A DNA stretch of 64,000 bases from Pseudomonadota bacterium. GTDB lineage: Bacteria; Pseudomonadota; Alphaproteobacteria; Caulobacterales; Caulobacteraceae. Every line of letters begins with the position of its first letter. The stretch's first letter is position 1. The translations under genes were made by a program, and so were the position numbers. The DNA is taken from the NCBI GenBank assembly GCA_018241995.1, contig JAFECT010000004.1:186001-250000 (forward strand), in the 5' to 3' direction. Of this stretch, positions 1 through 9,716 are shown piece by piece. The notes beneath the pieces are model-generated. The model searched no databases and was not told the DNA's origin. It worked only from the letters and a program-made list of their open reading frames with translations.

Positions 1-320
1 GCCATGGCTTGGCCCGGTCCTTCAACAGCCCAGCCAATGAGGAACATGCTCGCGCCCGCAGGCACGAACAGGAGCAACGGATGGATCGTGTAGCCCAGCC
101 ACCGCTCCGCAACTGCCCCGAACGCCAAGACGAGCGCAAACGCCGGAAGTGTGGATAGAGCGAACGCGCCTTTTTCAGCCCCGGCTCTCGGCCACTCTCG
201 GCCTCCTGACTGGTAGGCTACGCCGTAAGCGACGATAGGCAGGAACAGCACCGCATAGGCAACCCGGAGAAGTCCGCTGGCGGTCGGCGACCGTTTGGAT
301 TTCCTGCGGTGTTGGGGCAT
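1..320 (-). CDS. Partial hydrophobic membrane protein
   Basis: An open frame starts at an ATG at 320 on the minus strand and runs off the left edge, so only the N-terminal ~106 residues are visible. A basic start (MPQHRRKSKRSP) precedes a hydrophobic stretch at about residues 17-36. Two more hydrophobic stretches follow, around 50-75 and 80-106, so this is an inner-membrane protein with at least three predicted segments. No Shine-Dalgarno is obvious. I recognise no family. It lies downstream of hemA on the same strand and might be co-transcribed with it. Confidence 0.55.
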   Translation of the reverse strand, partial: MPQHRRKSKRSPTASGLLRVAYAVLFLPIVAYGVAYQSGGREWPRAGAEKGAFALSTLPAFALVLAFGAVAERWLGYTIHPLLLFVPAGASMFLIGWAVEGPGQAM

Positions 321-383
321 GTCGCGGCTCGTGTGAGAGGCCTAGCGGCACAGCGTTATCAAGCGGCCTTTCAGCGGCCCTGC

Positions 384-1607
384 TCAGGCCACAGCCGGAT
401 AGCGCTTGACGTTGCAGCGCGTGAACAGCCGGTCCATCGCCACGACCAGGTCGTCCATCATGGCGTCGGTGTGGTCCGGCGAGGGCGTGAAGCGCAGGCG
501 TTCGGTGCCCTTGGGCACGGTGGGATAGTTGATCGGCTGCACGTAGATGCCGCTCTCGTTCAGCAGGTAGTCCGAGACCAGCTTGCAGTGCACCGGGTCG
601 CCGACCATCACCGGCACGATGTGGCAGACCGACGGCATCACCGGCAGGCCGGCTTCCTTGAAGCGGCGCTTCAGGGTCTCGGCGCGCTCCTGGTGGGCGG
701 TGCGCAGCTCGTCGTGGGCCTTCAGATAGCGGATCGAGGCGATGGCCCCGGCCGCGATCACCGGCGGGATCGAGGTGGTGAAGATGAAGCCCGGCGCCCA
801 GGAGCGGATCGCGTCCACGATCACGGCGTCGGCCGCGATGTAGCCGCCCATCATGCCGAAGGCCTTGCCGAGCGTGCCCTCGATGATGTCGATCTCAGCC
901 ATCACCCCGTCGCGCTCGGCCACGCCGGCGCCGCGCGGGCCGTACATGCCGACCGCGTGCACCTCGTCGAGGTAGGTCAGGGCGCCATACTTCTTGGCGA
1001 GCGCAATGGTCCCGGCGAGGTCGGCCACGTCGCCGTCCATGGAATAGACGCTCTCGAAGGCGATGACCTTCGGACGGTCGGCAGGGGCCGCCGCCAGCAG
1101 CTCTTCCAGGTGCTCCAGGTCGTTGTGCCGGAACACGTGCTTCTCGGCGCCGCCGTGGCGGATGCCGGCGATCATCGAAGCATGGTTCAGGGCGTCGGAA
1201 TAGATGATCAGGCCCGGCAGGACCTTGGCGAGCGTCGCCAGGGTCGCCTCGTTGGCCACATAGCCGGAGGTGAAGACCAGGGCCCCGGACTTGCCATGCA
1301 GGTCGGCCAGTTCCTGCTCAAGCTCCACATGATAGCGCGTCGTGCCCGAGATATTGCGCGTGCCGCCCGAGCCGGAGCCCGCCGCATCGATGGCCTTATG
1401 CATGGCGTCCAGCACCAGCGGGTTCTGGCCCATGCCGAGGTAGTCGTTGGAGCACCAGACCACCACGTCGCGCACCGAGCCGTCCGGGCGGGTCCACTGG
1501 GCGACGGGGAACTCGCCACGGCGACGCTTCAGATCGGCGAAGACGCGGTAGCGCCCTTCGGACCTGACCTGTTCGACCGCTGCTTCGAATGCGCCCGTGT
1601 AATCCAT
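384..1607 (-). CDS. hemA: 5-aminolevulinate synthase
   Basis: A PLP enzyme that condenses glycine and succinyl-CoA to 5-aminolevulinate, the first step of tetrapyrrole synthesis by the C4 (Shemin) route typical of alphaproteobacteria. The ATG at 1607 gives 407 residues beginning [15 protein letters not shown], the usual length and start of the family. The frame stays open upstream to a TTG at 1688, but those residues are unlike the family. The PLP lysine is in [12 protein letters not shown] at residue 248, the same number as in the well-studied Rhodobacter enzyme. DEVHAVG is the cofactor-binding Asp/His motif. The next pathway enzyme, hemB, lies 8 kb away on the other strand. Confidence 0.96.
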   Translation of the reverse strand: MDYTGAFEAAVEQVRSEGRYRVFADLKRRRGEFPVAQWTRPDGSVRDVVVWCSNDYLGMGQNPLVLDAMHKAIDAAGSGSGGTRNISGTTRYHVELEQELADLHGKSGALVFTSGYVANEATLATLAKVLPGLIIYSDALNHASMIAGIRHGGAEKHVFRHNDLEHLEELLAAAPADRPKVIAFESVYSMDGDVADLAGTIALAKKYGALTYLDEVHAVGMYGPRGAGVAERDGVMAEIDIIEGTLGKAFGMMGGYIAADAVIVDAIRSWAPGFIFTTSIPPVIAAGAIASIRYLKAHDELRTAHQERAETLKRRFKEAGLPVMPSVCHIVPVMVGDPVHCKLVSDYLLNESGIYVQPINYPTVPKGTERLRFTPSPDHTDAMMDDLVVAMDRLFTRCNVKRYPAVA

Positions 1608-1692
1608 CGCCTCAATCTCTGCCGGGGACTCAAGCTTCCCGGCCATGTCGCGGCTTTTGGCATAGCGCCGCTCGGGGTGTCCACTCAAGCAA

Positions 1693-1719
1693 CCCTAGGC
1701 GAGTCGCCGATTTCGCCAA
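1693..1719 (-). promoter_or_regulatory. Possible hemA promoter
   Basis: On the minus strand, TTGGCG (1714-1719) and GCCTAGGG (1693-1700) are 13 nt apart. This resembles the Caulobacter housekeeping promoter (TTGACGS, 10-14 nt, GCTANAWC). It lies about 90 nt upstream of the chosen hemA ATG. The match is imperfect and based on sequence only. Confidence 0.3.
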
Positions 1720-1747
1720 TTGACGCACCTCAATCGTGAACGGCGCC

Positions 1748-2641
1748 CTACGCGAGTTCCTCGAGCTTGCCGCGCAGCAACTGCAGCACGGCGGAGAAGT
1801 CGCGGTTTCCGTAACCCAGCCGGTCGAACAGGGCATAGAACGCCTCGGCGTGAGCGCCCAGCGGCGTGGATGCGCCTGACCGCGCTGCGGCCTCCTGCGC
1901 CAGCTTCAGGTCCTTCAGCATCAGGGCGCTGAGGAACCCGCCCTGATACCCACGATTTGACGGAGCGGTCGGCACAAGGCCCGGCCAGGGCGCATAGCTG
2001 GTCAGCGACCAGCACTGGCCCGACGACTTGGATGCGATCTCGAAGAACTTGTCCGGCGCCAGGCCCAAGCGCTCGGCGAGGGCGAAGGCCTCGCAGGTGC
2101 CGATCATCGAGATGCCGAGCAGCATGTTGTTGCAGATCTTGGCCGCCTGCCCCGCCCCATGCTCCCCGGCGCGGATGGTGGCGCGCGACATGGGCGCCAG
2201 GGCCTCTTCGATGCGGGCGAACTCGCCCTCGGCGCAGCCGACCATGAAGGCCAGGGTCCCTGCGTCCGCCGCGGCGATCCCGCCCGAGACCGGCGCATCG
2301 GCGAAGACGAAACCCGCGTCCGCCGCCAGGCCCGCAACCTTGCGCGCCGTATCGACGTCGATGGTCGAGCAGTCGATCAGGAGCGCCGACTTCGGCGCAT
2401 TCGGCAGCACCTCGTCCGTATAGACCTTCAGCACGTGCGGACCGGCCGGCAGCATGGTGATCACCACGTCCGCATCCTTCACCGCCTCCGCCGCCGAGCC
2501 CGCCACGCCACAGCCGTGCCCGGCCGCGCGCTCCAGCGCATCTTTCGAAAGGTCGAAGGCCGAGACCTTGCGCCCCGCCTTGGCCTGGTTCGCGGCCATG
2601 CCGCCGCCCATGGCCCCGAGCCCGATGAAGGCGATGCGCAT
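1748..2641 (-). CDS. mmsB: 3-hydroxyisobutyrate dehydrogenase
   Basis: NAD-dependent oxidation of 3-hydroxyisobutyrate to methylmalonate semialdehyde in valine catabolism. The ATG at 2641 gives 297 residues, normal for the family. The N-terminal Rossmann motif is GLGAMGGGMA (residues 7-16). The substrate signature APVSGG is at 116-121, and the catalytic lysine is K168 in GAGQAAKICNN. The frame is open further upstream, but the dinucleotide fold starts directly at this ATG. Other valine-pathway genes follow at 4526 and 7956, separated by unrelated genes. The specific substrate is inferred from sequence and neighbours; other beta-hydroxyacid dehydrogenases share the motifs. Confidence 0.88.
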   Translation of the reverse strand: MRIAFIGLGAMGGGMAANQAKAGRKVSAFDLSKDALERAAGHGCGVAGSAAEAVKDADVVITMLPAGPHVLKVYTDEVLPNAPKSALLIDCSTIDVDTARKVAGLAADAGFVFADAPVSGGIAAADAGTLAFMVGCAEGEFARIEEALAPMSRATIRAGEHGAGQAAKICNNMLLGISMIGTCEAFALAERLGLAPDKFFEIASKSSGQCWSLTSYAPWPGLVPTAPSNRGYQGGFLSALMLKDLKLAQEAAARSGASTPLGAHAEAFYALFDRLGYGNRDFSAVLQLLRGKLEELA

Positions 2642-2734
2642 GCTCACTGTGGGAACTCCGTCCGGATTGGAAAACGCGGACCGGATAGACCTATCAAGCG
2701 GCGCGCGCCAGGGGTGAAAGGCGGTGCGCATTCA

Positions 2735-2891
2735 CTCCTCCCTCGCCTGCGAGGGAGGGGGACCGCGCGTAGCGTGGTGGAGGGTGCTTCTCGGGGTCAG
2801 CCGGCAATCGGCATCGGGGTGGAACGGGCGGCGGAAAGCACCCTCCACCGCCGTTCCGGCGGTCCCCCTCCCTCGCGAGACGAGGGAGGAG
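2735..2891. repeat. Composite inverted repeat (BIME/REP-like)
   Basis: A 157-bp non-coding element with mirrored ends. The left end is a hairpin of CTCCCTCG / CGAGGGAG (about 2737-2757). The right end is another such hairpin closing with CGAGGGAGGAG. Between them, a GGACCGC...GGTGGAGGGTGC segment is mirrored by GCACCCTCCACC...GCGGTCC. The whole element therefore folds back on itself. It sits between mmsB and the gene starting at 3669. A single hairpin unit of the same type occurs at 14737-14764. It resembles interspersed palindromic elements of intergenic DNA and may end transcripts from 2908. Confidence 0.75.
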
Positions 2892-2907
2892 AAATCCTCC
2901 GCGCGCT

Positions 2908-3669
2908 TTACCGCCTCGGCTTGCGGAACTTGTAGATGAACTGGTCCGTGTGACCGCGGATCGACTTGTCGAACACCAGGGCGGTGTGCGGGTCGTTCGG
3001 GTTGGCCAGCAGCTTGCTCTCGCCTTCGAACTTGAAGCCCGCGGCCTCGACCTCCTTGCGCACCAGGGCGGGATCGATGCGGTGCAGCTTGTCCGGCGCG
3101 GTCGCGTCGCCGGCCTGCGCCACGTGGTCGAGCACGATGTAGGTTCCGCCCGGCTTCAGCGCCTTGAACACCGCCTTGTTGAAGGCCGCGGTGTCGACCG
3201 GCCCCATGAAGCTGTCCTTCAGGTCGTGATAGTTCTGCGAGATCCAGAACAGGTCGAGCTTTTCGGGGAACGCCGTCTGCGCCATGGCCGAACCGGTCCC
3301 GACGGTGACGTTCGGATGGGTCTTGGCCCATTCCTTCAGCGCGGCGATGTCCTTGGCGTCGAACTTCTCGATTTCCGCCGGTTCCTGCGCGTAGACGTGG
3401 CCTTTCGGGCCCACCACGCCTGAGAAGATGTGGGTGAAATAGCCCCCGCCGGCCATGTAGTCGGCCACCTTGTCGCCCCGCTTCACGCCCGCGAAGGTCA
3501 GCACCTCCACCGGCTTGCGGTTGGCGTCGCGGTCGGTATCCGCCTTGGCGCGGCTGCTGTCGGCCACGGCCGCCGCGATCGGCGACGGCTTGCCCGCGGC
3601 CAGCGCCTGGGCGCCCAGGCCCGCGGTCAGCAGGGCGGCTACGGCCCCGGCCAGAACGATCTTACGCAT
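2908..3669 (-). CDS. Exported SAM-methyltransferase-like protein (copy 1)
   Basis: Predicted methyltransferase fold with a signal peptide. The ATG at 3669 (AAGGGG 8 nt upstream) gives 253 residues. A hydrophobic leader ends near ALAAG (about residue 25). VADYMAGGGYFTHIF is the cofactor-loop region (motif I), and LKPGGTYIVLDH is the family's strand 4/5 motif. The C-terminus is FRKPRR, as in the neighbouring paralogue, which it follows by 28 nt in a tandem pair. The family is known as predicted methyltransferases (COG4798-like, from memory). Export is odd because SAM is not expected in the periplasm. Substrate unknown. Confidence 0.82.
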   Translation of the reverse strand: MRKIVLAGAVAALLTAGLGAQALAAGKPSPIAAAVADSSRAKADTDRDANRKPVEVLTFAGVKRGDKVADYMAGGGYFTHIFSGVVGPKGHVYAQEPAEIEKFDAKDIAALKEWAKTHPNVTVGTGSAMAQTAFPEKLDLFWISQNYHDLKDSFMGPVDTAAFNKAVFKALKPGGTYIVLDHVAQAGDATAPDKLHRIDPALVRKEVEAAGFKFEGESKLLANPNDPHTALVFDKSIRGHTDQFIYKFRKPRR

Positions 3670-3697
3670 GTGACGCCCCTTCCCTATCGCCGGCCGC

Positions 3698-4465
3698 TCA
3701 GCGGCGCGGCTTCCTGAACTTGAAGACAAACTGGTCGGTATGACGGCGGATCGAGGCGTCGAACACCTTCTTGGTGTGATCGTCCTCGGGGTTGCGCAGC
3801 ACGTCGCTGACCGCCTCCAGCTTGAAGCCGGCCGCCTCGACCTCCTTCTTCACCAGCGCCGGATCGATGCGGTGAAGCGTGTCGGTGTCGCGCGCGCCGG
3901 AGCCGGCCTCGGCCACGTGGTCGACGACGAAGAAGACGCCGCCGGGCTTCAGCGAATTGAACACCGCCTTGTTGACCTTGGCGATGTCGGCCGGACCCAT
4001 GAAGGGGTCGTGCCAGTCGTGGTAGTTCAGGGTCAGCCAGGCCATGTCGAGCTTCTCGGGCGTCGAGAAGTCGTTGATCGGCGCGGAGACGACGCTGACG
4101 TTCTTGAAGGTCGCGGCAAACGCGTTGGCGCCCTGCAGCGCCGTGCCCTTGGAGATCGCGTCCTGCTCCTTCGGCACCCACAGGAACACGTGGCCCTTGG
4201 GCCCGACCACGTCGGCGAACAGGCGGCTGAAATAGCCGCGGCCCGGCATGATGTCGGCGATCTTGTCGCCGGGCTTCAGGCCGGAGAACGCCAAGAGCTC
4301 ACCGGGCTTGCGTGCCTCGTCGAGTTTGGTGTCGGCTTCTGGGCGTCCCTTGTCGGCGAGGGCGTGGGCCACATAGGCGGGAGCCTTGGGAGCCGCGCCG
4401 GCCGCCATAAAGGCCGCCGACGACAGGACGAGCGCGGACGCGCAAGCGACGAGGAGATGACGCAA
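3698..4465 (-). CDS. Exported SAM-methyltransferase-like protein (copy 2)
   Basis: Tandem paralogue of the downstream gene. A TTG at 4465 is chosen because GGGAGG lies 6 nt upstream of it. The alternative TTG at 4489 has no such site and would place the ribosome site inside the coding region. The resulting 255-residue protein starts with a clean signal peptide (MRHLLVACASALVLSSAAF). IADIMPGRGYFSRLF is motif I and LKPGGVFFVVDH the later strand motif, with the same HRIDPALV(K/R)KEVEAAGFK block and FRKPRR end as copy 1. Probably secreted to the periplasm; function not assignable. Confidence 0.82.
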   Translation of the reverse strand: MRHLLVACASALVLSSAAFMAAGAAPKAPAYVAHALADKGRPEADTKLDEARKPGELLAFSGLKPGDKIADIMPGRGYFSRLFADVVGPKGHVFLWVPKEQDAISKGTALQGANAFAATFKNVSVVSAPINDFSTPEKLDMAWLTLNYHDWHDPFMGPADIAKVNKAVFNSLKPGGVFFVVDHVAEAGSGARDTDTLHRIDPALVKKEVEAAGFKLEAVSDVLRNPEDDHTKKVFDASIRRHTDQFVFKFRKPRR

Positions 4466-4525
4466 CGGAAGCCTCCCTTGATTTGGCAAGAGGCTTAGCA
4501 GAACGCGGGTATCGGGGGCTAGCCT

Positions 4526-5599
4526 CTACAGTCCCGGCAGAGGCGTCCATTCGTGCGCCTGGGCCAGGGGCGCGAACAGGGCGTCGAGCTCGGCCTCGGT
4601 GACGCCTTCCAGCCCGGAGGGCCGCCAGCGGGGCGTGTTGTCCTTGTCCACGATCACCGCACGCACGCCCTCCTGGAAGTCGTGGGTCCGCACCGTGCGC
4701 CCGCCGAGGCGATATTCCATGACCATGTCGTCTTCGAAGCGGCCGAGGCGCGCGCCGGTCCGCATCTGGCGCAGCGAGACCTTGAGCGCCTGGGGCGACT
4801 TGGTCGTCAGGACAGCCAGCTGTTTCATGGCCCAGTCCGAGCCGTCGGCTTCCAGGGCGGCGAAGATTTCTTCCACGGTATCGAACGCGAACAGGCGGTC
4901 GATCTGCTCGCGGACATCATCGACCGGCGCCGCACCCGGGTCGACGCCGAACAGCTCCGGCAGGCCGAAAACGGCGTCGGCATCCTCGATCACGGCCTCT
5001 TTCAGCGCCTCCAGCCGCTCGCTCTGGACGAAGTGGGTGGCGATGCCGAGCCTCAGGCAATCGGCCGCCTTCAGCCGCGCGCCCGTCAGCGCCAGCCACA
5101 CGCCCGTCTGACCCGGCAGCCGCGGCAGGAACCAGCCGCCGCCCACGTCGGGGAACAGGCCGATGCCGGTCTCAGGCATGGCGTAGAGGGTGCGCTCAGT
5201 GGCGATGCGCAGCTTGGCCGGCTGGGAGATGCCGACGCCCCCGCCCATGACGATCCCGTCCATGCAGGCCATCACCGGCTTCGGATAGACGAACAGCAGG
5301 TGGTTCAGCCGGTACTCGGTCAGGAAAAAGGCCTTGGCCTCCGACGCATCCCCCGCCCCGCTTTCGGCGATCATGCGGATGTCGCCCCCGGCGCAGAAGC
5401 CACGCTCGCCGGCATGATCCAGCAGCACCGCCTGCACCTGGGGATCGTCCTTCCAGGCCAGCAACGCCTCGGTCATCAGGGCGCACATCTCGCGCGTCAG
5501 GGCGTGCAGCGCCTTGGGCCGATTGAGCGTGATCCGCCCCACGCGCCCTTCGACGCGGGTCAGGACGGGCGGCTCGGCGGGGGCGGCGGACTCGGACAT
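4526..5599 (-). CDS. 3-hydroxyisobutyryl-CoA hydrolase (crotonase family)
   Basis: Hydrolysis of 3-hydroxyisobutyryl-CoA to free 3-hydroxyisobutyrate, the step before 3-hydroxyisobutyrate dehydrogenase in valine breakdown. The ATG at 5599 gives 357 residues, the length of the hydrolase branch and about 100 longer than simple enoyl-CoA hydratases. GFCAGGDIRMI and MGGGVGIS form the oxyanion-hole region, and MPETGIGLFPDVGG is the hydrolase-type active-site motif. An open frame continues upstream through the MFS gene but is not coding. An enoyl-CoA hydratase role is the main alternative. Confidence 0.88.
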   Translation of the reverse strand: MSESAAPAEPPVLTRVEGRVGRITLNRPKALHALTREMCALMTEALLAWKDDPQVQAVLLDHAGERGFCAGGDIRMIAESGAGDASEAKAFFLTEYRLNHLLFVYPKPVMACMDGIVMGGGVGISQPAKLRIATERTLYAMPETGIGLFPDVGGGWFLPRLPGQTGVWLALTGARLKAADCLRLGIATHFVQSERLEALKEAVIEDADAVFGLPELFGVDPGAAPVDDVREQIDRLFAFDTVEEIFAALEADGSDWAMKQLAVLTTKSPQALKVSLRQMRTGARLGRFEDDMVMEYRLGGRTVRTHDFQEGVRAVIVDKDNTPRWRPSGLEGVTEAELDALFAPLAQAHEWTPLPGL

Positions 5600-5616
5600 G
5601 ATCGCGGGCTTAGCGT

Positions 5617-6823
<1,207 letters not shown>

Positions 6824-6834
<11 letters not shown>

Positions 6835-7267
6835 GGAGGCCGGTCGCGGAGCGAAGGTCCCGGACGGTTACGCCTAGACGCGTCGCCGCCCCAATGAGGC
6901 GGCCGTCACGGGTCGCCAGTTCGGCGCCGGTCTCCAAGGCGAGCCCGAGATAGAGCGCGTCGTAGAGGCTCACCTCGGCGGATCGTGCGAGCTCCACGAG
7001 ATCCTCCAACGCGTCGGCTTCAGGCGTCGGCCACAGCGTAATGTTGAAACGCTGCAGCCGCGCCCGCGCGTCGGTCAACTGCTTCTCCCGTATCCAAAGT
7101 CGCCGCTCCGCCTTGAGCAGGAGCGCCCGTGTTTCGATGGCGAAGATGCCGGGAGCGATCCCGGAGTGCGCCTCCCACTCGGCGAACAACGCATCCGCCA
7201 TGTCGGTCGCCTGGTTGGGCAACAGCCAGGCCGCCGCCACCGAGGCATCGACAACGATCAGGCTCAT
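6824..7267 (-). CDS. vapC: VapC-type PIN-domain toxin
   Basis: PIN-domain ribonuclease, the toxin of a type II toxin-antitoxin pair. It is 147 residues long, normal for VapC. Four acidic residues expected for metal binding are present: D7 (IVVDAS), E45 (FAIETR), D103 (LYDALY) and D121 (ATRDGR). Its ATG overlaps the antitoxin stop by 4 nt, the usual arrangement. The 3' end overlaps the start of the MFS gene by 11 nt. RNA target unknown. Confidence 0.88.
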
Positions 7268-7524
7268 TCCCGGCCTTCTTCGACGGCCTCTTTCCAGTCG
7301 AAGGGTTCGGCGCCCCGCGCTTCAGCCTGCCGGCCGATTTCCGCACGCCACCGCAGGTGCTCTTCGATGGCTTCCTTGGTCCAACGGAACTTCGCCCGTT
7401 CCGGCGACAGGCGCGCGATCGGCTTGCCGTGGCGAGTAATCACAATCGCCTCGCCCGTCCGCTCGATCTCGTCGAGCAGGGCCGACAGGCGCGTCTTCGC
7501 TTCCAGAACACCGACCTCACGCAT
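7264..7524 (-). CDS. vapB: VapB/Phd-type antitoxin
   Basis: Antitoxin and probable autorepressor of the pair. The ATG at 7524 is preferred over the GTG at 7533 because GAGG lies 8 nt upstream of it. This gives 86 residues. The N-terminal half (MREVGVLEAKTRLSALLDEI, then GEAIVITRHGKPIARL) is the Phd/YefM-type DNA-binding fold. The C-terminal half is charged and would wrap the toxin. A 20-bp palindrome lies directly upstream and a third half-site overlaps the start codon. Confidence 0.87.
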   Translation of the reverse strand: MREVGVLEAKTRLSALLDEIERTGEAIVITRHGKPIARLSPERAKFRWTKEAIEEHLRWRAEIGRQAEARGAEPFDWKEAVEEGRE

Positions 7525-7534
7525 TCTGACCACC

Positions 7535-7580
7535 TCTGACCATATATGGTCAGAATAATACCTGCAGACGCAATATGCAA
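7535..7580 (-). promoter_or_regulatory. vapBC operator and promoter
   Basis: A perfect 20-bp palindrome, TCTGACCATATATGGTCAGA, occupies 7535-7554. Another half-site, TTCTGACCA, lies at 7524-7532 (plus strand) and overlaps the vapB start codon. Just upstream on the minus strand are TATTAT (7555-7560) and TTGCAT (7575-7580), 14 nt apart, which could be the -10 and -35. The layout fits autoregulation by the VapBC complex, which is known for the family and inferred here. Confidence 0.65.
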
Positions 7581-7581
7581 C

Positions 7582-7959
7582 CTAACGCCTTACAGGGTCG
7601 GCGCGGGGTTCGCTGCCCGCATATGTGTGGCGAGCAGCCCGCTCCGCGCGTAGATCGGCGGCGGTTTGCCCGTTGGTTGGAAGTCCCAGGTCGTCGCCCT
7701 CTTCAAACCAGAAGATCGGTTCCGCAAGCATGTGCAGCTTGACCGAAGCGATTGACAGCGCGAGCACCAACGCCTGCGTCGAATCCACGCCCATCGCGTA
7801 GTCCCACACCGGCGCATTGTCGCCGATCGTGAGGCTCCATTCGCAGCGCCAGTCGTTCTGATCCGGTTCCGGCCTCATCCACCGCGCGATAGCCGGCAGC
7901 GGCTCGCCATTCCGCAACACGGTATAGGCTCGTTCGCAAAAAACGAGGCGCTCGCTCAC
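7582..7959 (-). CDS. Conserved-looking hypothetical protein
   Basis: A 125-residue protein starting at a GTG that overlaps the stop of the acyl-CoA dehydrogenase gene by 4 nt (GTGA), so the two are probably translationally coupled. It has no signal peptide or membrane segment. The sequence is rich in Trp and acidic residues ([25 protein letters not shown]). I cannot assign a family with confidence. It ends 21 nt from the vapBC promoter region. Confidence 0.65.
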   Translation of the reverse strand: MSERLVFCERAYTVLRNGEPLPAIARWMRPEPDQNDWRCEWSLTIGDNAPVWDYAMGVDSTQALVLALSIASVKLHMLAEPIFWFEEGDDLGLPTNGQTAADLRAERAARHTYAGSEPRADPVRR

Positions 7960-9095
7960 TGCCGGAACATCTCGCGCGCGGTGATCACGCGCATGATCTC
8001 GTTGGTGCCTTCCAGGATGCGGTGGACGCGCAGGTCGCGCACGATCCGCTCCAGCGGATAATCCTTCAGATAGCCGTAGCCCCCGTGCAGCTGCAGGGCG
8101 TCGTCCGCGACCTGGTAGGCCGCATCGGTGGCGAACCGCTTGGCCATGGCGCAGAGCTGGGTGGCGTGCGGGTCGCGGTTGTCGAGCGCCCAGGCGCCGC
8201 GGCGGACCATTAGGCGCGAGGCCTCGAGGTTCGTGGCCATGTCCGCCAGCTTGAACTGCAGCGCCTGGAATTCCTTCAGCGGCTTGCCGAATTGCTTGCG
8301 GGTCTCGGCGTAGGCCTTGGCGGTGTCGAGCGCCAGCTGGGCGCCGCCGAGCGAACAGGCGGCGATGTTCAGGCGCCCGCCGTCCAGCCCCATCATGGCG
8401 ATGCGGAAACCGTCACCCTCCCCGCCCACGCGGTTCTCCACGGGCACGCGGCAGTCGTCGAAGCTGACGATGGCGGTGGGCTGGGCGTTCCAGCCCATCT
8501 TCTTTTCCTGGGCGCCGAAGCTCAGGCCGGGAGTGTCCTTCTCGACCACGAAGGTGGAGACGCCCTTGGGCCCGTCCACGCCGGTGCGGGCCATCACCAC
8601 ATAGACGTCGCTGGTCCCCGCGCCGGAGATGAAGGCCTTGGAGCCGTTCAGGACGTAGTGGTCGCCGTCCAGCTTCGCCGTAGTGCGCAGCGCCGCCGCA
8701 TCCGAGCCCGAACCCGGCTCGGTCAGGCAATAGGAAGCGATCATCTCCATGGTGGTCAGGCGCGGCAGGTACTTGTGCCGCAGGGCGTCCGAGCCGAACC
8801 GGTCGATCATCCAGCTGGCCATGTTGTGGATCGAGATGAAGGCGGCCACGGCCACGTCGCCGCGCGCCAGCTCCTCGAAGATGATCGCCGAATCCAGCCG
8901 GGTCAGGCCCGAACCGCCGACGTCGTCCTGCACATAGATGCCGGCGAAGCCAAGGGCCGCGGCGTGGCGCATGGCCTCGACCGGGAAGATCTTGTGCTCA
9001 TCCCATTCGGCCGAGTGGGGCATGAACTCCGCTTCGGCGAACTGGCGCGCGGCCTCCTGGATGGCGCGCTGGTCTTCGGTGGGGCTGAAATCCAT
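7956..9095 (-). CDS. Acyl-CoA dehydrogenase, probably isobutyryl-CoA dehydrogenase
   Basis: FAD enzyme for alpha,beta-dehydrogenation of a short or branched acyl-CoA. The ATG at 9095 gives 379 residues, starting [13 protein letters not shown] as is usual for the family. [12 protein letters not shown] and the later [18 protein letters not shown] are the acyl-CoA dehydrogenase signatures. The catalytic base is E362 in ILEGTNEIM. Together with the 3-hydroxyisobutyryl-CoA hydrolase and mmsB nearby, the best guess is isobutyryl-CoA dehydrogenase of valine catabolism. The substrate is inferred from context. Confidence 0.88.
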   Translation of the reverse strand: MDFSPTEDQRAIQEAARQFAEAEFMPHSAEWDEHKIFPVEAMRHAAALGFAGIYVQDDVGGSGLTRLDSAIIFEELARGDVAVAAFISIHNMASWMIDRFGSDALRHKYLPRLTTMEMIASYCLTEPGSGSDAAALRTTAKLDGDHYVLNGSKAFISGAGTSDVYVVMARTGVDGPKGVSTFVVEKDTPGLSFGAQEKKMGWNAQPTAIVSFDDCRVPVENRVGGEGDGFRIAMMGLDGGRLNIAACSLGGAQLALDTAKAYAETRKQFGKPLKEFQALQFKLADMATNLEASRLMVRRGAWALDNRDPHATQLCAMAKRFATDAAYQVADDALQLHGGYGYLKDYPLERIVRDLRVHRILEGTNEIMRVITAREMFRQ

Positions 9096-9172
9096 GGAAT
9101 TCCCGTTCGTGCTGTTGAGCCTGGCCGCGCCTGGGCGCATCGTGCGCGCCTGAGCTTAAGCGGAGCCCGCCC

Positions 9173-9661
9173 ATGTCTTCGGAGACGGTTTCTAGTGGAG
9201 CGCCCGCCGTCTCGTCGAGCGGGGATCGCTGGCTGTGCGGCCTGGGCTATGTGCTGCTAGCCGGCGCGCCCTTCACCGCGGGCGTCTCAGGTCTGGTCGG
9301 CGGGGTGCTGGCGATGGCGCGCCAGAGCCTGGCCGAGCCGCTGGCGCGCAGCCACTACCGTTTCCAGGCGCGCATCTTCTGGATCGCGGCCCTGGTGCTC
9401 CTGATCAGCGTCCTCGCCATGACCTTCGGGGGCCTGAGCCTGATCTACGACATCTTCCAGGACGTCGGCGGCCGGGCGCACGGCTGGGACGCCTGGGACC
9501 TGGCGGCGGTGGACGAACAGCACGCGCGCGTCCATCCGGCCGGGGTGGTCGGGGCCGTCGCCGGGGTGCTGGGCGTCCTGGTCGGCGCGATCTGGCTGAT
9601 CGCCGCCTCGATGTTCGGTCTGGTGCGCCTGCTGAGCGACGCGCCGATCGGGCGCCGCTGA
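9173..9661 (+). CDS. Membrane protein upstream of hemB
   Basis: A 162-residue protein with three hydrophobic stretches, around residues 22-48, 68-92 and 122-150. GGAG lies 7 nt before the ATG. The arrangement of helices around a central polar loop recalls small DUF4870-like membrane proteins, but I do not claim that family. It is divergent from the acyl-CoA dehydrogenase gene and 55 nt upstream of hemB on the same strand. No direct haem role is shown. Confidence 0.7.
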   Translation: MSSETVSSGAPAVSSSGDRWLCGLGYVLLAGAPFTAGVSGLVGGVLAMARQSLAEPLARSHYRFQARIFWIAALVLLISVLAMTFGGLSLIYDIFQDVGGRAHGWDAWDLAAVDEQHARVHPAGVVGAVAGVLGVLVGAIWLIAASMFGLVRLLSDAPIGRR

Positions 9662-9685
9662 GATTTCAGGCCCGTGAGGGTTCGC

Positions 9686-9709
9686 TTGCATCGCTTTCCG
9701 CACTAGATA
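9686..9709 (+). promoter_or_regulatory. Possible hemB promoter
   Basis: TTGCAT (9686-9691) and ACTAGATA (9702-9709) form a Caulobacter-like promoter 8 nt upstream of the hemB ATG at 9717. Transcription would start at or within a base or two of the ATG, giving a leaderless mRNA. No Shine-Dalgarno lies between them. The prediction is from sequence only. Confidence 0.4.
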
Positions 9710-9716
9710 GCGCGCC

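Noticed and set aside
1608..1688. N-terminal extension of HemA to the TTG at 1688
   Set aside because: The added residues are unlike the family, and the ATG at 1607 puts the PLP lysine at the expected number 248.
309..1739. 476-codon plus-strand frame opposite hemA
   Set aside because: hemA on the other strand has full family motifs; the plus frame is Arg/His/Val-rich without any domain and is a high-GC shadow.
2735..2891. CRISPR array
   Set aside because: The repeats are inverted, not direct, with no regular spacers and no cas genes nearby.
9662..9716. Riboswitch upstream of hemB
   Set aside because: Only about 55 nt are available and the promoter-like boxes lie next to the ATG, leaving no leader.
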